A program made the position numbers and the translations under genes. A stretch of DNA of 64,000 nt from Sphingobium sufflavum (lineage in GTDB: Bacteria; Pseudomonadota; Alphaproteobacteria; Sphingomonadales; Sphingomonadaceae), in the NCBI RefSeq assembly GCF_021403115.1, contig NZ_JAJSSH010000006.1, forward strand, positions 62,001-126,000, read 5' to 3'. Below the pieces are notes generated by a model, which saw only the letters and a list, made by a program, of their open reading frames with translations, made no database searches and was not told where the DNA came from. This document shows, piece after piece, positions 44,521 through 53,660 of this stretch. The number at the start of each line of letters is the position of its first letter. The stretch's first letter is position 1.

Positions 44521-45320
44521 CACTGCTGTCCCCGACACAGCTCGACGCCGTCGACCGGCTGCTCCGCGACGTCGCGCGCGACATCGTGATGCCCCGGTTC
44601 CAGAATCTGGCGGATCATGAGGTGGTTGAGAAGGCGGTGGACGATCTCGTCACCATTGCCGACCGGGAAAGCGAGGAACGTCTGGCCGAGGCGCTGCTCG
44701 ACATCCTGCCGCAATCGACGGTGGTAGGGGAGGAAGCCTGCGCCGCCAACCCGTCCGTGCAGGACCGGATCGGCGACGGCGCGGTCTGGATCATCGACCC
44801 CATCGACGGCACGGGCAATTTCGCGGCGGGCCGTGCGCCCTTCGGCCTGATGGTGGCGCTGGCCGTCGAGGGGGAGGTCCGTGCCGGCTGGATGTTCGAC
44901 CCGCTGGGCGACCGCATGTCCCATGCCCGGCTGGGCGAGGGCGCGTTCATCGACGGCGCGCGGGTCCAGTCGCGCGGCAGCGGCGCGGCGGCGCCCGTCG
45001 CGGGCATCTCCCTCCTCTTCATGGACCAGGACAAGCGCAAGCGCACTTTGGAACGGGCCGGCGACAGGTTGACCATGGTCGACATTCCCCGCTGCGCCGC
45101 GGAGCAATATCCGCGTGTGGTGCTGGGCCAGAACGACCTTGCCCTGTTCGAGCGGACCCTGCCATGGGACCATGCGCCCGGCGTCCTGTTCCTGACGGAA
45201 GCGGGCGGCACCGCCCTGCGCGCCGACGGATCGCCCTATCGCGTCACCGACCGGCGCACCGGCCTGCTCGCCGCCGCCACGCCCGCACTGTGGGACATGG
45301 GCGCGCGCATCCTGTTCTGA
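44517..45320 (+). CDS. inositol monophosphatase family phosphatase
   Basis: The 267-residue protein has the lithium-sensitive phosphatase motifs: VVGEEACAAN (metal-binding GEE), WIIDPIDGTGNFAAGRAPFG (DPxDGTxNF) and the C-terminal WDHAPGVLFLTEAGG. The family includes inositol monophosphatase, CysQ and histidinol phosphatase HisN. Here HisN- or SuhB-type activity is possible; sequence does not decide. It overlaps the exporter upstream; the GST gene is 17 bases downstream. Confidence 0.88.
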   Translation: MTLLSPTQLDAVDRLLRDVARDIVMPRFQNLADHEVVEKAVDDLVTIADRESEERLAEALLDILPQSTVVGEEACAANPSVQDRIGDGAVWIIDPIDGTGNFAAGRAPFGLMVALAVEGEVRAGWMFDPLGDRMSHARLGEGAFIDGARVQSRGSGAAAPVAGISLLFMDQDKRKRTLERAGDRLTMVDIPRCAAEQYPRVVLGQNDLALFERTLPWDHAPGVLFLTEAGGTALRADGSPYRVTDRRTGLLAAATPALWDMGARILF

Positions 45321-45337
45321 ACGGAGACTGATCGCCC

Positions 45338-45949
45338 ATGCTGACCATCTGGGGTCGCCTCAACAGCCATAATGTGAAGAAGGTCGTCTGGCTCGCGGAG
45401 GAACTGGGCCTGCCCTTCGTCCGCCATGACGTCGGCGGGTCGTTCGGCATGGATGCGGCCTATTGCGCGCGCAATCCCAACGCGCTCATCCCCACCATCG
45501 ACGATGGCGATCTGACCCTGTGGGAATCCAACGCCATATTGCGCTATCTTGCGGCACGGCATGGCGGGGCCGACTGGTGGCCCGCCGATCCGGCGGTGCG
45601 CGCGCAGGGTGACAAATGGATGGACTGGCAGTTCGGGCTTGCCGATGCGCAGCGCGACGCCTTTCTGCATCTGGTCCGCAAATCCGCCAGCGACCGCGAC
45701 CCGGCAAAGATCGCCGAGAGCGCCCGCAACACCGCCACCCTCATGACCATTGCGGACGACTGCCTGTCGCGACAGCCATGGCTGTCGGGCGCGGCGCTGG
45801 GCATCGGGGACATCCCCGTCGGCGCCTATGCCCACACGTTCTTCACGCTGGACATGGAGCGGCCCGAACTGCCGCACCTGCGCGCATGGTATGAACGCCT
45901 GACCCGGCGGGAGGCCTATGCCCGGATCGTCATGATCCCCCTCACCTGA
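45338..45949 (+). CDS. glutathione S-transferase family protein
   Basis: The 203-residue protein has an N-terminal thioredoxin-like domain with the active-site region GRLNSHNVKKVVWLAEELGL and the cis-proline/glutathione site NALIPTIDDGDLTLWESNAI, then an all-helical C-terminal domain. It conjugates or transfers glutathione; the substrate is unknown. gor, which keeps glutathione reduced, is in the same window but not linked. It is the last plus-strand gene before the minus-strand block. Confidence 0.9.
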   Translation: MLTIWGRLNSHNVKKVVWLAEELGLPFVRHDVGGSFGMDAAYCARNPNALIPTIDDGDLTLWESNAILRYLAARHGGADWWPADPAVRAQGDKWMDWQFGLADAQRDAFLHLVRKSASDRDPAKIAESARNTATLMTIADDCLSRQPWLSGAALGIGDIPVGAYAHTFFTLDMERPELPHLRAWYERLTRREAYARIVMIPLT

Positions 45950-46003
45950 CGGCGCGCGCCCTGACCGGCCTCGTGCTCAGCCGATACCGCGCCCCAAAAC
46001 GCA

Positions 46004-46037
46004 CCATGCCCCCGATCCATAGGGACCGGAGGCATGG
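46004..46037. terminator. imperfect stem-loop between convergent GST and trxA genes
   Basis: CCATGCC (46004-46010) and GGCATGG (46031-46037) pair, with further partial pairing inside. It lies in the 133-base convergent gap and could stop both transcripts, though no T-run is clear. A second small hairpin, CCCGG and CCGGG, lies near 46051-46070. Confidence 0.45.
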
Positions 46038-46082
46038 CATCACATCCTGTCCCGGCTCCTGAGAACCGGGTGGAACCTCTGC

Positions 46083-46403
46083 TTAAAGTTCGCCTTCCAG
46101 CCAACCCTTGAGCTGACTCTTGGGTGCAGCGCCCACCTTGGTCGCGGCAGGCTCACCATTCTTGAACAGGATCATCGTCGGGATGCCGCGCACGCCATAT
46201 TTGGCGGGGGCGTCAGGATGTTCGTCGATGTTCAGCTTGGCGATCGTGACCTTGCCTTCCAGTTCATCGCTGATTTCTTCGAGAGCGGGGCCGATCATCT
46301 TGCACGGACCGCACCATTCCGCCCAGAAATCGACCAGCACCGGCGTCTCCGATGCAAGTACGTCGTCGTGGAAGCTGGTATCACTGATCGCCTTCGTTCC
46401 CAT
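46083..46403 (-). CDS. trxA: thioredoxin
   Basis: The 106-residue protein is a classic thioredoxin with the active site [11 protein letters not shown] and the cis-proline loop [13 protein letters not shown]. It reduces disulfides in the cytoplasm. It is the last gene of the minus-strand run that starts with divL; the 69-base gap after addA may hold its own promoter. addA-trxA linkage is common in sphingomonads. Confidence 0.97.
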   Translation of the reverse strand: MGTKAISDTSFHDDVLASETPVLVDFWAEWCGPCKMIGPALEEISDELEGKVTIAKLNIDEHPDAPAKYGVRGIPTMILFKNGEPAATKVGAAPKSQLKGWLEGEL

Positions 46404-46472
46404 CGGGAAATTCCTTATTCCATTGTGAAAATCAACTTAGGGGGCAGCTCCGCCTATCTCAATGCCCCACCG

Positions 46473-49400
46473 TCACAAAATGTCCTTCGCCTCCTCCAAG
46501 CCCGGCTTCAGCGTCGCAAGAAGCAAGGGGTCGAGCAGGATGAAGCGCGGCCCCGTGGTGTAGAGCAGCGCCGCCTCGATCCGCCGTCCCGGAAAGATCA
46601 CCTCCAGAGCGGCGGCATAGGCCGCCATCTGCCGCACATGCCCCGGCGGCACGGCGTTCGCATCGGCGGGCACCCGCATGCCCGTCTTGAAATCGACCAG
46701 CAGCACCCTGTCCTTCTCGACCAGCAACCGGTCGATGGTGCCCGCGATGACGACCCCGTTCACCGTCGCCGCGACCGGGGCCTCCGCCAGCGCCCGCCCC
46801 CCGAACAGGTCGGCAAAGGCCGGATCGTCTATCACCGCCGACACCTGATCGATCATCATCGCCCGTTCGGCGGGGTCGGGGAAACCGCCCTGCCGCTCCA
46901 GCCAGCGATCCGCCACCGCGCGCCGTTGCAGGGGCAGTACGGCGGGCAGCCGCTCGAACAGGGCATGGAGCGCCGTACCCCGCTTCACCGCCTGCAATTG
47001 CCCCTGCGTCGGCGGCGCATAGGGCAGCACGTCCTCCACCTGCGCGGACGGGGCCAGCGGACGCGGCGGACGCGCCTCAGCCGGGGCCGCGCGGTGCAGC
47101 CAGTCGGGAAGCTCCACCGGCTCCACGGGCGCGTGCAGGATTGTCTCCGCGGCCAGGGCGGGCTTGTCCGCGCGCCGCCCGGTCCACAACCGCCGCTCGC
47201 CCCAGTGGCGGCAGGGTTCCGGCTGCGCGCCAAGTCCCTCCAGCGACCGTTCGATGCGCGCGTGCCAGCTACTCTCCGGCGCCACGCCCTTGGCGCGCGG
47301 CGACAGCGCACCGCCGACCGCCAATATCTCCTCCGCCCGCGTCATCGCGACATAGAGGAGGCGCCAATGCTCCTGCATCTCCCGCACCGTCCACGCCTCG
47401 ACCGACTCCCCGACCGTGCCGAAACGCTCGGCCTTGCGCGGCATGATGATCGGCAGTTCGGGACCGAACTCCTCCTCCCGCCAGTTCACCGCCAGGTCGC
47501 GCTGCTGCTGTTCCGGCTTGAAGGTCGCATCGGCCAGGATGACGATGGGGGCCTGCAATCCCTTGGCGCCATGCACGGTCAGCACGCGCACCGCGTCGCC
47601 GCCCTCACCCAGGTCGCGCTTGATCTCACCCTCGCCCCGGTCGAACCAGTCGATGAAATGCTGGAGCGAGGGATTCTCGTCCTTCTCGAACGCCATGGCG
47701 GCGTTGAGCAGTTCGTCGATGGCGTCGCCCGCCTCCCGCCCCATCCGCGCCAGCAAGGCATGGCGGCCCCGCATCGGCCCGGACAGGATACGCTCCAGAA
47801 ACGCATAGGGCGTCACGAAATCCGCCGCCGCCAGCAGCGCGCGCAGCGGGGCCAGCGCCTCCTCCGACTGGTGCGCGCGCAGATGCTCCCACAATCCGAC
47901 CTTCTCCGGCCGGATCGCCCCCTGCATCAGCCGCTCCTGATCCCAGCCGATCAACGGCGAGACGAGCAGGTTGGCGAGGTTGAGGTCGTCGTTCGGCTGC
48001 ACCGCAAAGCGCAGCGCCGCCAGCAAATCCCGCACCGCCAGCGGCGCCTGCAACCGCAACCGGTCGATGCCCGCGACGGCCACGCTTTCCTCGAACAGGC
48101 GCGCGACGATCAGCCGGGCGAGGTCCGACCGGCTGCGCACCAATATCATCACGTCGCCCGGCGTCGCGGGCCGCCCCTGCGACTCCAGCATCAGGCCGCC
48201 GTTCATCCACGCCTTGATCTGCTTCGCGATGGCGGTGGCATGGGCGCGGACATGGTCGCCGAACCATTCCTCCTCCCCGCCGATGTCGGAATCGACGGGC
48301 TGGTCGCCCTCGCCCTCTGCCATCAGGCCGCCGGTCGGCTTCCACACCAGCACCTGCCCCGGAAAGCGCCGCGCGCTCAGATGCGCGGGCGGCGGCTCGG
48401 CCAGCCCGATGGCGTCGGGGCCAAGGTCGGCCAGCACCGCGTCCACCGCCTCCAGCACCGGCGGCGTGGATCGGAAACTCTCCGACAGCGGCAGCACGGA
48501 AAACGCATGATCCGCGATCAGCGCACGAGCGAGGAAACCGTCCTTCGCCATGCGGAACGCATCCGGGCTGGTGCCCTGAAAGCCGAATATCGCCTGCTTG
48601 TCGTCGCCCACCACGAACAGGGTGCGCGGCTTCTCCCCCGGCTCCAGCCCGCCCTGTTCGGACGGGGCGAAATATTCCTCCACCAGCGCATCCACGATCC
48701 GCCACTGGTCGCGGTTGGTGTCCTGCGCCTCGTCCACCAAAATATGGTCGATGCCCTGATCCAGCTTGTAGCGGATCCATTCCGCCATCTGCCCTTCGCG
48801 CAGCAGGCCGATGGTCCAGGCGATCAGGTCGTTGAAATCCACCGCCCCCTTGCGCCGCTTCGCATCGGCATAGGCACGGGCAAAGGCGCGCCCGGCATGG
48901 AGGCCCTGCGCCACGATCCCGGCATAGGCGACGCGCACGCGCAAACCGTCGATCTCCTCGCACGCCTCCGCCACGCGGATGGCATAGCCTTCATAGGCGG
49001 GATCGCTGGCGGCGATCTTCTTGGGCACTGCCTTGGGCTTGCCTTCCTTGGTCAGCACCACGGACCGGATGGAACCGATGGACGCGGCACGCGCGGCAGG
49101 GCTGGCGGCCAGCCATGCGGCAATCGCATCGGCATTGTTTAGCCCCGTCGCCGTCCCCCATGCCGCGTTCGCAGAGGCCAGATAACGCAGCGATTCGCAG
49201 TCGAACTGCTCGTCAGTACAGGCTTCCTCGATGATCGCGTCCACATCGCCATCCGGCAGGCCGAAACGCTTCAGGATATGCCCCGCCACATCCTCGTCCA
49301 GCCCGTCCAGTGCCTCCACCGCCTGCGCGCAACGCATCAGATAGCGTTCGGCGTCACCCTCCCCCAGCCGCAGCGACAGCGCGGCCAGCGCGTCGAGCAG

Positions 49401-49922
49401 CGCATCGTCCGCCACCTCTTCCGCGCGCAGGATCAGGTCGACCAGCGTGGACCGCGCCAGTTCCGCCTGACCCCGGTCGTCCAGCGGCCGGAACCCCGGC
49501 ACCAGCCCCGCCTCCAGCGGAAAGGCGCCCAGCAACGTCTGGCAGAAGCTATGGATCGTCTGGATGCGCAGGCCCCCGCCCGTCGCCTCCAGCACACCCG
49601 CGAACAGCAGCCGCGCAGCCTCCCGCGCCTCCGGCCCGGATGGCTCGCCCAGCGCCTCCAGGTCGTTGAACAGCGCCACATCGTCCATCCGCACCCACGC
49701 GGCCAGCCGCTCATGGACGCGGTTCGCCATCTCCGCCGCGCCCGCCTTGGTAAAGGTCAGGCAGAGGATGCGTTCGGGCGGCACGTCGTTCAGCAACAGG
49801 CGAAACACGCGGGCGGTCAGCACATGGGTCTTGCCCGTGCCCGCCGACGCGCTCAGCCACACATGCGCTGCGGGCGCGGAGGCCGCAGCCTGTTCCGCGC
49901 GCAATGGTTTCAGGCCGCTCAT
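46473..49922 (-). CDS. addA: double-strand break repair helicase-nuclease AddA
   Basis: The 1149-residue protein is a UvrD-like superfamily 1 helicase with motif I SASAGTGKTHVLTARV, CLTFTKAGAAEMANRV, motif II HILVDEAQDTNRDQW, VVGDDKQAIFGFQGTSPD and motif VI YVAMTRAEEIL. The C-terminal RecB-like nuclease has LLVDFKTGMRVPADA and GHVRQMAAYAAAL (DFKTG and QMAAYA). AddAB is the RecBCD equivalent in alphaproteobacteria. The start ATG 49922 overlaps the addB stop by ATGA. Confidence 0.95.
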   Translation of the reverse strand: MSGLKPLRAEQAAASAPAAHVWLSASAGTGKTHVLTARVFRLLLNDVPPERILCLTFTKAGAAEMANRVHERLAAWVRMDDVALFNDLEALGEPSGPEAREAARLLFAGVLEATGGGLRIQTIHSFCQTLLGAFPLEAGLVPGFRPLDDRGQAELARSTLVDLILRAEEVADDALLDALAALSLRLGEGDAERYLMRCAQAVEALDGLDEDVAGHILKRFGLPDGDVDAIIEEACTDEQFDCESLRYLASANAAWGTATGLNNADAIAAWLAASPAARAASIGSIRSVVLTKEGKPKAVPKKIAASDPAYEGYAIRVAEACEEIDGLRVRVAYAGIVAQGLHAGRAFARAYADAKRRKGAVDFNDLIAWTIGLLREGQMAEWIRYKLDQGIDHILVDEAQDTNRDQWRIVDALVEEYFAPSEQGGLEPGEKPRTLFVVGDDKQAIFGFQGTSPDAFRMAKDGFLARALIADHAFSVLPLSESFRSTPPVLEAVDAVLADLGPDAIGLAEPPPAHLSARRFPGQVLVWKPTGGLMAEGEGDQPVDSDIGGEEEWFGDHVRAHATAIAKQIKAWMNGGLMLESQGRPATPGDVMILVRSRSDLARLIVARLFEESVAVAGIDRLRLQAPLAVRDLLAALRFAVQPNDDLNLANLLVSPLIGWDQERLMQGAIRPEKVGLWEHLRAHQSEEALAPLRALLAAADFVTPYAFLERILSGPMRGRHALLARMGREAGDAIDELLNAAMAFEKDENPSLQHFIDWFDRGEGEIKRDLGEGGDAVRVLTVHGAKGLQAPIVILADATFKPEQQQRDLAVNWREEEFGPELPIIMPRKAERFGTVGESVEAWTVREMQEHWRLLYVAMTRAEEILAVGGALSPRAKGVAPESSWHARIERSLEGLGAQPEPCRHWGERRLWTGRRADKPALAAETILHAPVEPVELPDWLHRAAPAEARPPRPLAPSAQVEDVLPYAPPTQGQLQAVKRGTALHALFERLPAVLPLQRRAVADRWLERQGGFPDPAERAMMIDQVSAVIDDPAFADLFGGRALAEAPVAATVNGVVIAGTIDRLLVEKDRVLLVDFKTGMRVPADANAVPPGHVRQMAAYAAALEVIFPGRRIEAALLYTTGPRFILLDPLLLATLKPGLEEAKDIL

Positions 49923-52900
49923 GCGCCGCTCCCCCGGCCGAACCATTCGTCGAGCCGCATCAGATGGTCATAATCGGTGAAGACCGGCGCATCCGGGTGC
50001 GGGCGCGCGGCAAAAGGGGCCATGCCGGTCAGATAGGTTTGCGCCACCTCGATGAACTGGCTGGCGACCAGATCGACGAACTGATCCGTCGGGATGCGCC
50101 CGCGCGTGCCATTGGGGTCGACGGGGCTGGCGACCTTGCCGAAACCGCCATCGGTGTTGCGACCCAGCGACCAATATTCAAAGCCGCTCGCCCGCGCATC
50201 CTTCTCCACCTTCTTGAAGCCCCCTTCGCGCGCCAGCAGGCCCAGCAGGCCGAGTTGCAGCGAATAGCCCGCCTTGACCTGCGCCGCGCTGGGCGCCTTG
50301 CCCGTCTTGTAATCCACCACGATGATGGAGCCATCGGGCGCCCGGTCCACCCGGTCCGCCTTGCCATACAGCTTCACGCCCGCGATGCTCGCCTCGCCCC
50401 ATTCCTCGCCAAAGAGGATGGCGCGGCCTTCGTCACGCTGGGCCGCGACCGTCTGCGCAATCCACTCGATGGCCAGCATCAGGCGCGGCTGCCACAGGAT
50501 ACGCATCACCGGATGCTGGGTCGCGCTGGCCAGCAGGTCGCGCGCCCGCTGCATCAGCGCGGCGGGACGGGCGTCATCCTCCTTCAGCCATTGCTCCAGC
50601 ACATCATGCACCGCCGTGCCGCGCCACGCCGCGCTGGGATCGGCGTCCACCACGTCCAGCGGCGACAGGCGCAGGATGCGCCGGGCGTAGAAGCCATAGG
50701 GGTCCGCCTTCAGCCGGTCCACGTCGGTCACGGCAATGTCCAGCGGACGCGCGCCCTGCGGCGGGCAGGGTTCGGGCGTCGCGACCGGTGTGACGGCGGC
50801 GGGCGCGTCGATGGCGCGGGCCAGCGCGAGGGATCGCCGCTCCTCCTCCCACTTCGGTCCCGCCAGCGCGCGCAGCCGCAACCAGAAGCGGGACGCCACC
50901 GTCGGCGCGCTCGCATCGCGCAGCGCCCGGCTGATAATCACCTCCGGCGCGCCCAGCCCGTTGGCCAGGTCATGCCCGGACAGGCCGATCCGCCGCTCCA
51001 ACCCCGGCAGGCCCAGCGCATAGCGCACGCGCGGAGCCAGCCACGGGTCGGGCGACGGCAATGCGGGCCACACCCCCTCGTTCAGCCCGGCCAATATCAT
51101 CAGGTCCGACTGTTGCAACCGCGCCTCGATCAGGCCCAGTATCGCGATGCGCGGATGCCCGCCCTGCGGTGGCCGCACGGATTCGCCCGCCAGCAATTGC
51201 CCCAGCAGCGCGACGAACTCCTGCCCGTCGCAACGCGGCGGCCCATCCGGCGCGGCCGCCTCTATCGCAGCGATCAGGTCGGACGCGCTGCGCCCCTGAT
51301 AGCCCGCCCAAATCTGCTCGCCACTCAGGCTCCCCGCCGCCTCGCGCACGCAGGCGATCAACGCCGACAGCGCATGGTCGCCGCCGAAACTTTCCTCCAG
51401 CGGGGTCAGCAGCGCCGCCACCTCCGCCCACCACGGCCCCAGCCGCCGCGCCAGATCGCGCTGGCGCGCTGGCGGATCGGCCAGCCGCGCGCCGATCCCC
51501 GCCAGCCCCGGCCCCGGTCGCGGCCCGCGCAGCATCAGGTCGAGCAGGCGGACATTGTCCAGCCACGCCAGCCGCTCGTCCCCCGCCCGCACCAGCGGAT
51601 GTTTCAGCAGCGCCAGCAGCGGCACCGGCGAAAACCGTTCGGCGGCGGCCGACGCGATGGCGGTCAGGAGCATACCCGACGGCAATTGCGCCAGCGGACG
51701 CCCGGCACTGTCGTCGGCGGCGATGCCCCAGCGGCGCAGATGGGCGGACACGCGGGTGGCGAGGTCGCGGTCGGGCGTCACCAGCGCGGCGGTCTTCTCC
51801 GGCGTCTCCAGCACCTCACGCAAGGCGATGGCGATCGCCTGCGCCTCCTCCGCCGGGTTGACCGCCTCCAGCGCGGTGACGCCCTTCAGCACCCGCTCGC
51901 TGTCCGGCACCGTCCGCCACACGCCGGTCAGCCGCGCGGGCAGCATCGCGTTGGTGATCGCCTTGCCCCGCGCCGCCCGCGCATCATGCGCGCTGCCCCA
52001 TCGCCACAGCGCGACCTCGTCCCGATGCACGCCCATCCGGTCGAGCAGCAGTTTCAGCGCGAATTGCGGATGGCTCTCGGCGGCGCGTTCGCGCGGGCCG
52101 CCCCCCTGAACCGACTGTCCCGCCTGCACCGGCTCCAGCGGCGCGATGGCGTCCCATTGTTCCTCGGTCAGGTTGAGGTCGAGGTCGGGAAACACCACCT
52201 GCCCGCTCGGCAATTGCGACACCACGCGCAGCAGCGCGGCAATGGCGGGCGCGCTTGTCGTGATGCCCGCCGCGATCAGATAGCCGGGCGGCGGCGCGAT
52301 GCGCCAGCGCCGGGCCAGCGCATCGAACAGCCGGTTGCGCCGGTCCGCGCTGTCGATGCAGCCACGGGCCGCCAATTCGCGCGGCCATGCCTCCAGCAAC
52401 AGGTTCAGCGTCGCGAGCGCGGTCTGCCAATGCCCCTGCAACGCCTCCGCGACCGGCAGACTCGCGACGTCATGCGGCGTCTTGCGCTCCACCAGCAACT
52501 GATCGAGCGTGGTGCCCAGCGCCAGCCCCAGCCGCATCGCCTCGCCGGTGTCCACCGGCTTGCCCTCCGCCGCGCGCGCAGTCTGCACCAGCCGGGCGAG
52601 GATCATCGTGCGCCGCATCGGATCGATGGCGGGCGGAATCTCCGCCCCCTCCGCCCCAAAATTCTCCTCCATCGCGTCGAGCGCCAGCCCGACCCGCTCG
52701 GACAGGTCCGCATCGCCGATGGGCACCAGCCGGGGCAGCAGCAGACCGCCGCCCGACGCACGGACGAAGGCGTCGCGCACCGCCCGCACAGCGCGATTGT
52801 TGGGCAGCAGGATCAGGCCCTGCGCGATGGCGTCGGGTCGCCCCGCCTTGCCATGGCTCGCCAGCACCCCCGCGACCAGCGCGTCGGCAAAGGCCCGGTG

Positions 52901-52942
52901 CGCCGGTATGGTGAAGATGGCGGGACGCCCGGCATCAGCCAC
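49919..52942 (-). CDS. addB: double-strand break repair protein AddB
   Basis: The 1007-residue protein is the alphaproteobacterial type of AddB. The N-terminal helicase-like part lacks a Walker A motif (IFTIPAHRAFADALVAG in its place), with LILLPNNRAVRAVRDAFVRA as the next block. The C-terminal nuclease is intact: WRGTAVHDVLEQWL, IIVVDYKTGKAP and GYSLQLGLLG. The C-terminal cysteine cluster that holds an iron-sulfur centre in firmicute AddB is absent. It overlaps addA downstream and murU upstream by short stop-start overlaps. Confidence 0.92.
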   Translation of the reverse strand: MADAGRPAIFTIPAHRAFADALVAGVLASHGKAGRPDAIAQGLILLPNNRAVRAVRDAFVRASGGGLLLPRLVPIGDADLSERVGLALDAMEENFGAEGAEIPPAIDPMRRTMILARLVQTARAAEGKPVDTGEAMRLGLALGTTLDQLLVERKTPHDVASLPVAEALQGHWQTALATLNLLLEAWPRELAARGCIDSADRRNRLFDALARRWRIAPPPGYLIAAGITTSAPAIAALLRVVSQLPSGQVVFPDLDLNLTEEQWDAIAPLEPVQAGQSVQGGGPRERAAESHPQFALKLLLDRMGVHRDEVALWRWGSAHDARAARGKAITNAMLPARLTGVWRTVPDSERVLKGVTALEAVNPAEEAQAIAIALREVLETPEKTAALVTPDRDLATRVSAHLRRWGIAADDSAGRPLAQLPSGMLLTAIASAAAERFSPVPLLALLKHPLVRAGDERLAWLDNVRLLDLMLRGPRPGPGLAGIGARLADPPARQRDLARRLGPWWAEVAALLTPLEESFGGDHALSALIACVREAAGSLSGEQIWAGYQGRSASDLIAAIEAAAPDGPPRCDGQEFVALLGQLLAGESVRPPQGGHPRIAILGLIEARLQQSDLMILAGLNEGVWPALPSPDPWLAPRVRYALGLPGLERRIGLSGHDLANGLGAPEVIISRALRDASAPTVASRFWLRLRALAGPKWEEERRSLALARAIDAPAAVTPVATPEPCPPQGARPLDIAVTDVDRLKADPYGFYARRILRLSPLDVVDADPSAAWRGTAVHDVLEQWLKEDDARPAALMQRARDLLASATQHPVMRILWQPRLMLAIEWIAQTVAAQRDEGRAILFGEEWGEASIAGVKLYGKADRVDRAPDGSIIVVDYKTGKAPSAAQVKAGYSLQLGLLGLLAREGGFKKVEKDARASGFEYWSLGRNTDGGFGKVASPVDPNGTRGRIPTDQFVDLVASQFIEVAQTYLTGMAPFAARPHPDAPVFTDYDHLMRLDEWFGRGSGA

Positions 52943-53660
52943 CGGCGATCACCGCCTCCGTTACCGGGATCGCCTCCGGGGTTCCGACATCGAACCACAG
53001 GCCGGGATGGGCGAGGCCATAGGCGCGACCCGCCGCAATCGCCCGGTCCCAGAAAATATTGGTGGAAAACACCTCGCCCGGCGGATCGACCAGCAGGCGC
53101 GGCGAGAGGATCTGCACCCCCGTATAGACGAAGGGCGCGACCCGCCCCGGCGTGCGCCGCGACAACAGGCCGTTGGCGTCCATATGGAAATCGCCCGGCC
53201 CGCCATGGCAATGGGCGCGCGCATGGCTGACCAGCAGCAGCAGCGCATCCATCCGCTCATCGTCCCAGCGGTCGGCCAGCAGGCGGATGCTGTCCATCGG
53301 CCCGTCCACCCAGATATTGTCGCTGTTCGCGCACAGGAACGGCCGCTGGCCCAGCAGCGGCGCGGCCTTGATGAGGCCCCCGCCCGTCTCCAGCAACAAG
53401 GCCCGCTCGTCCGATGTCACATAGTCGGCACCGGTCTTCTCCGCACGGGCGGCCAGATGCGCCTCCACCGTATCCGCCAGATAATGGACGTTGACGACGG
53501 TGCGCCGGATGCCCGCCGCCTCGATCCGGTCCAGCGCATGGTCGATCAGCGGCTGGCCCGCCACCTTGACCAGCGGCTTGGGCCGGGTCGCGGTCAGCGG
53601 GCGCATCCGCTTGCCCAGCCCCGCCGCCATCAGCATGGCGGTGTCCAGCGTCGTGCTCAT
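52935..53660 (-). CDS. murU: N-acetylmuramate 1-phosphate uridylyltransferase
   Basis: The 241-residue nucleotidyltransferase has MLMAAGLGKRMRPLTATRPK at the N-terminus, SDNIWVDGP as the metal site and FWFDVGTPE-like LWFDVGTPEAIPV near the C-terminus. Together with AmgK, MurU converts MurNAc 1-phosphate to UDP-MurNAc in the cell-wall recycling shunt that bypasses MurA (the target of fosfomycin). Co-location with amgK makes this call stronger than a mannose-1-phosphate guanylyltransferase call. Its 3' end overlaps addB by 8 bases. Confidence 0.87.
   Translation of the reverse strand: MSTTLDTAMLMAAGLGKRMRPLTATRPKPLVKVAGQPLIDHALDRIEAAGIRRTVVNVHYLADTVEAHLAARAEKTGADYVTSDERALLLETGGGLIKAAPLLGQRPFLCANSDNIWVDGPMDSIRLLADRWDDERMDALLLLVSHARAHCHGGPGDFHMDANGLLSRRTPGRVAPFVYTGVQILSPRLLVDPPGEVFSTNIFWDRAIAAGRAYGLAHPGLWFDVGTPEAIPVTEAVIAGG

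Noticed and set aside
46218..49142. 974-codon plus-strand frame opposite addA
   Set aside because: Arg/Gln/His/Pro-rich shadow of addA, with no motif or ribosome site.
49904..53230. 1108-codon plus-strand frame opposite addB
   Set aside because: Shadow of addB and murU; composition is that of antisense to high-GC coding sequence.
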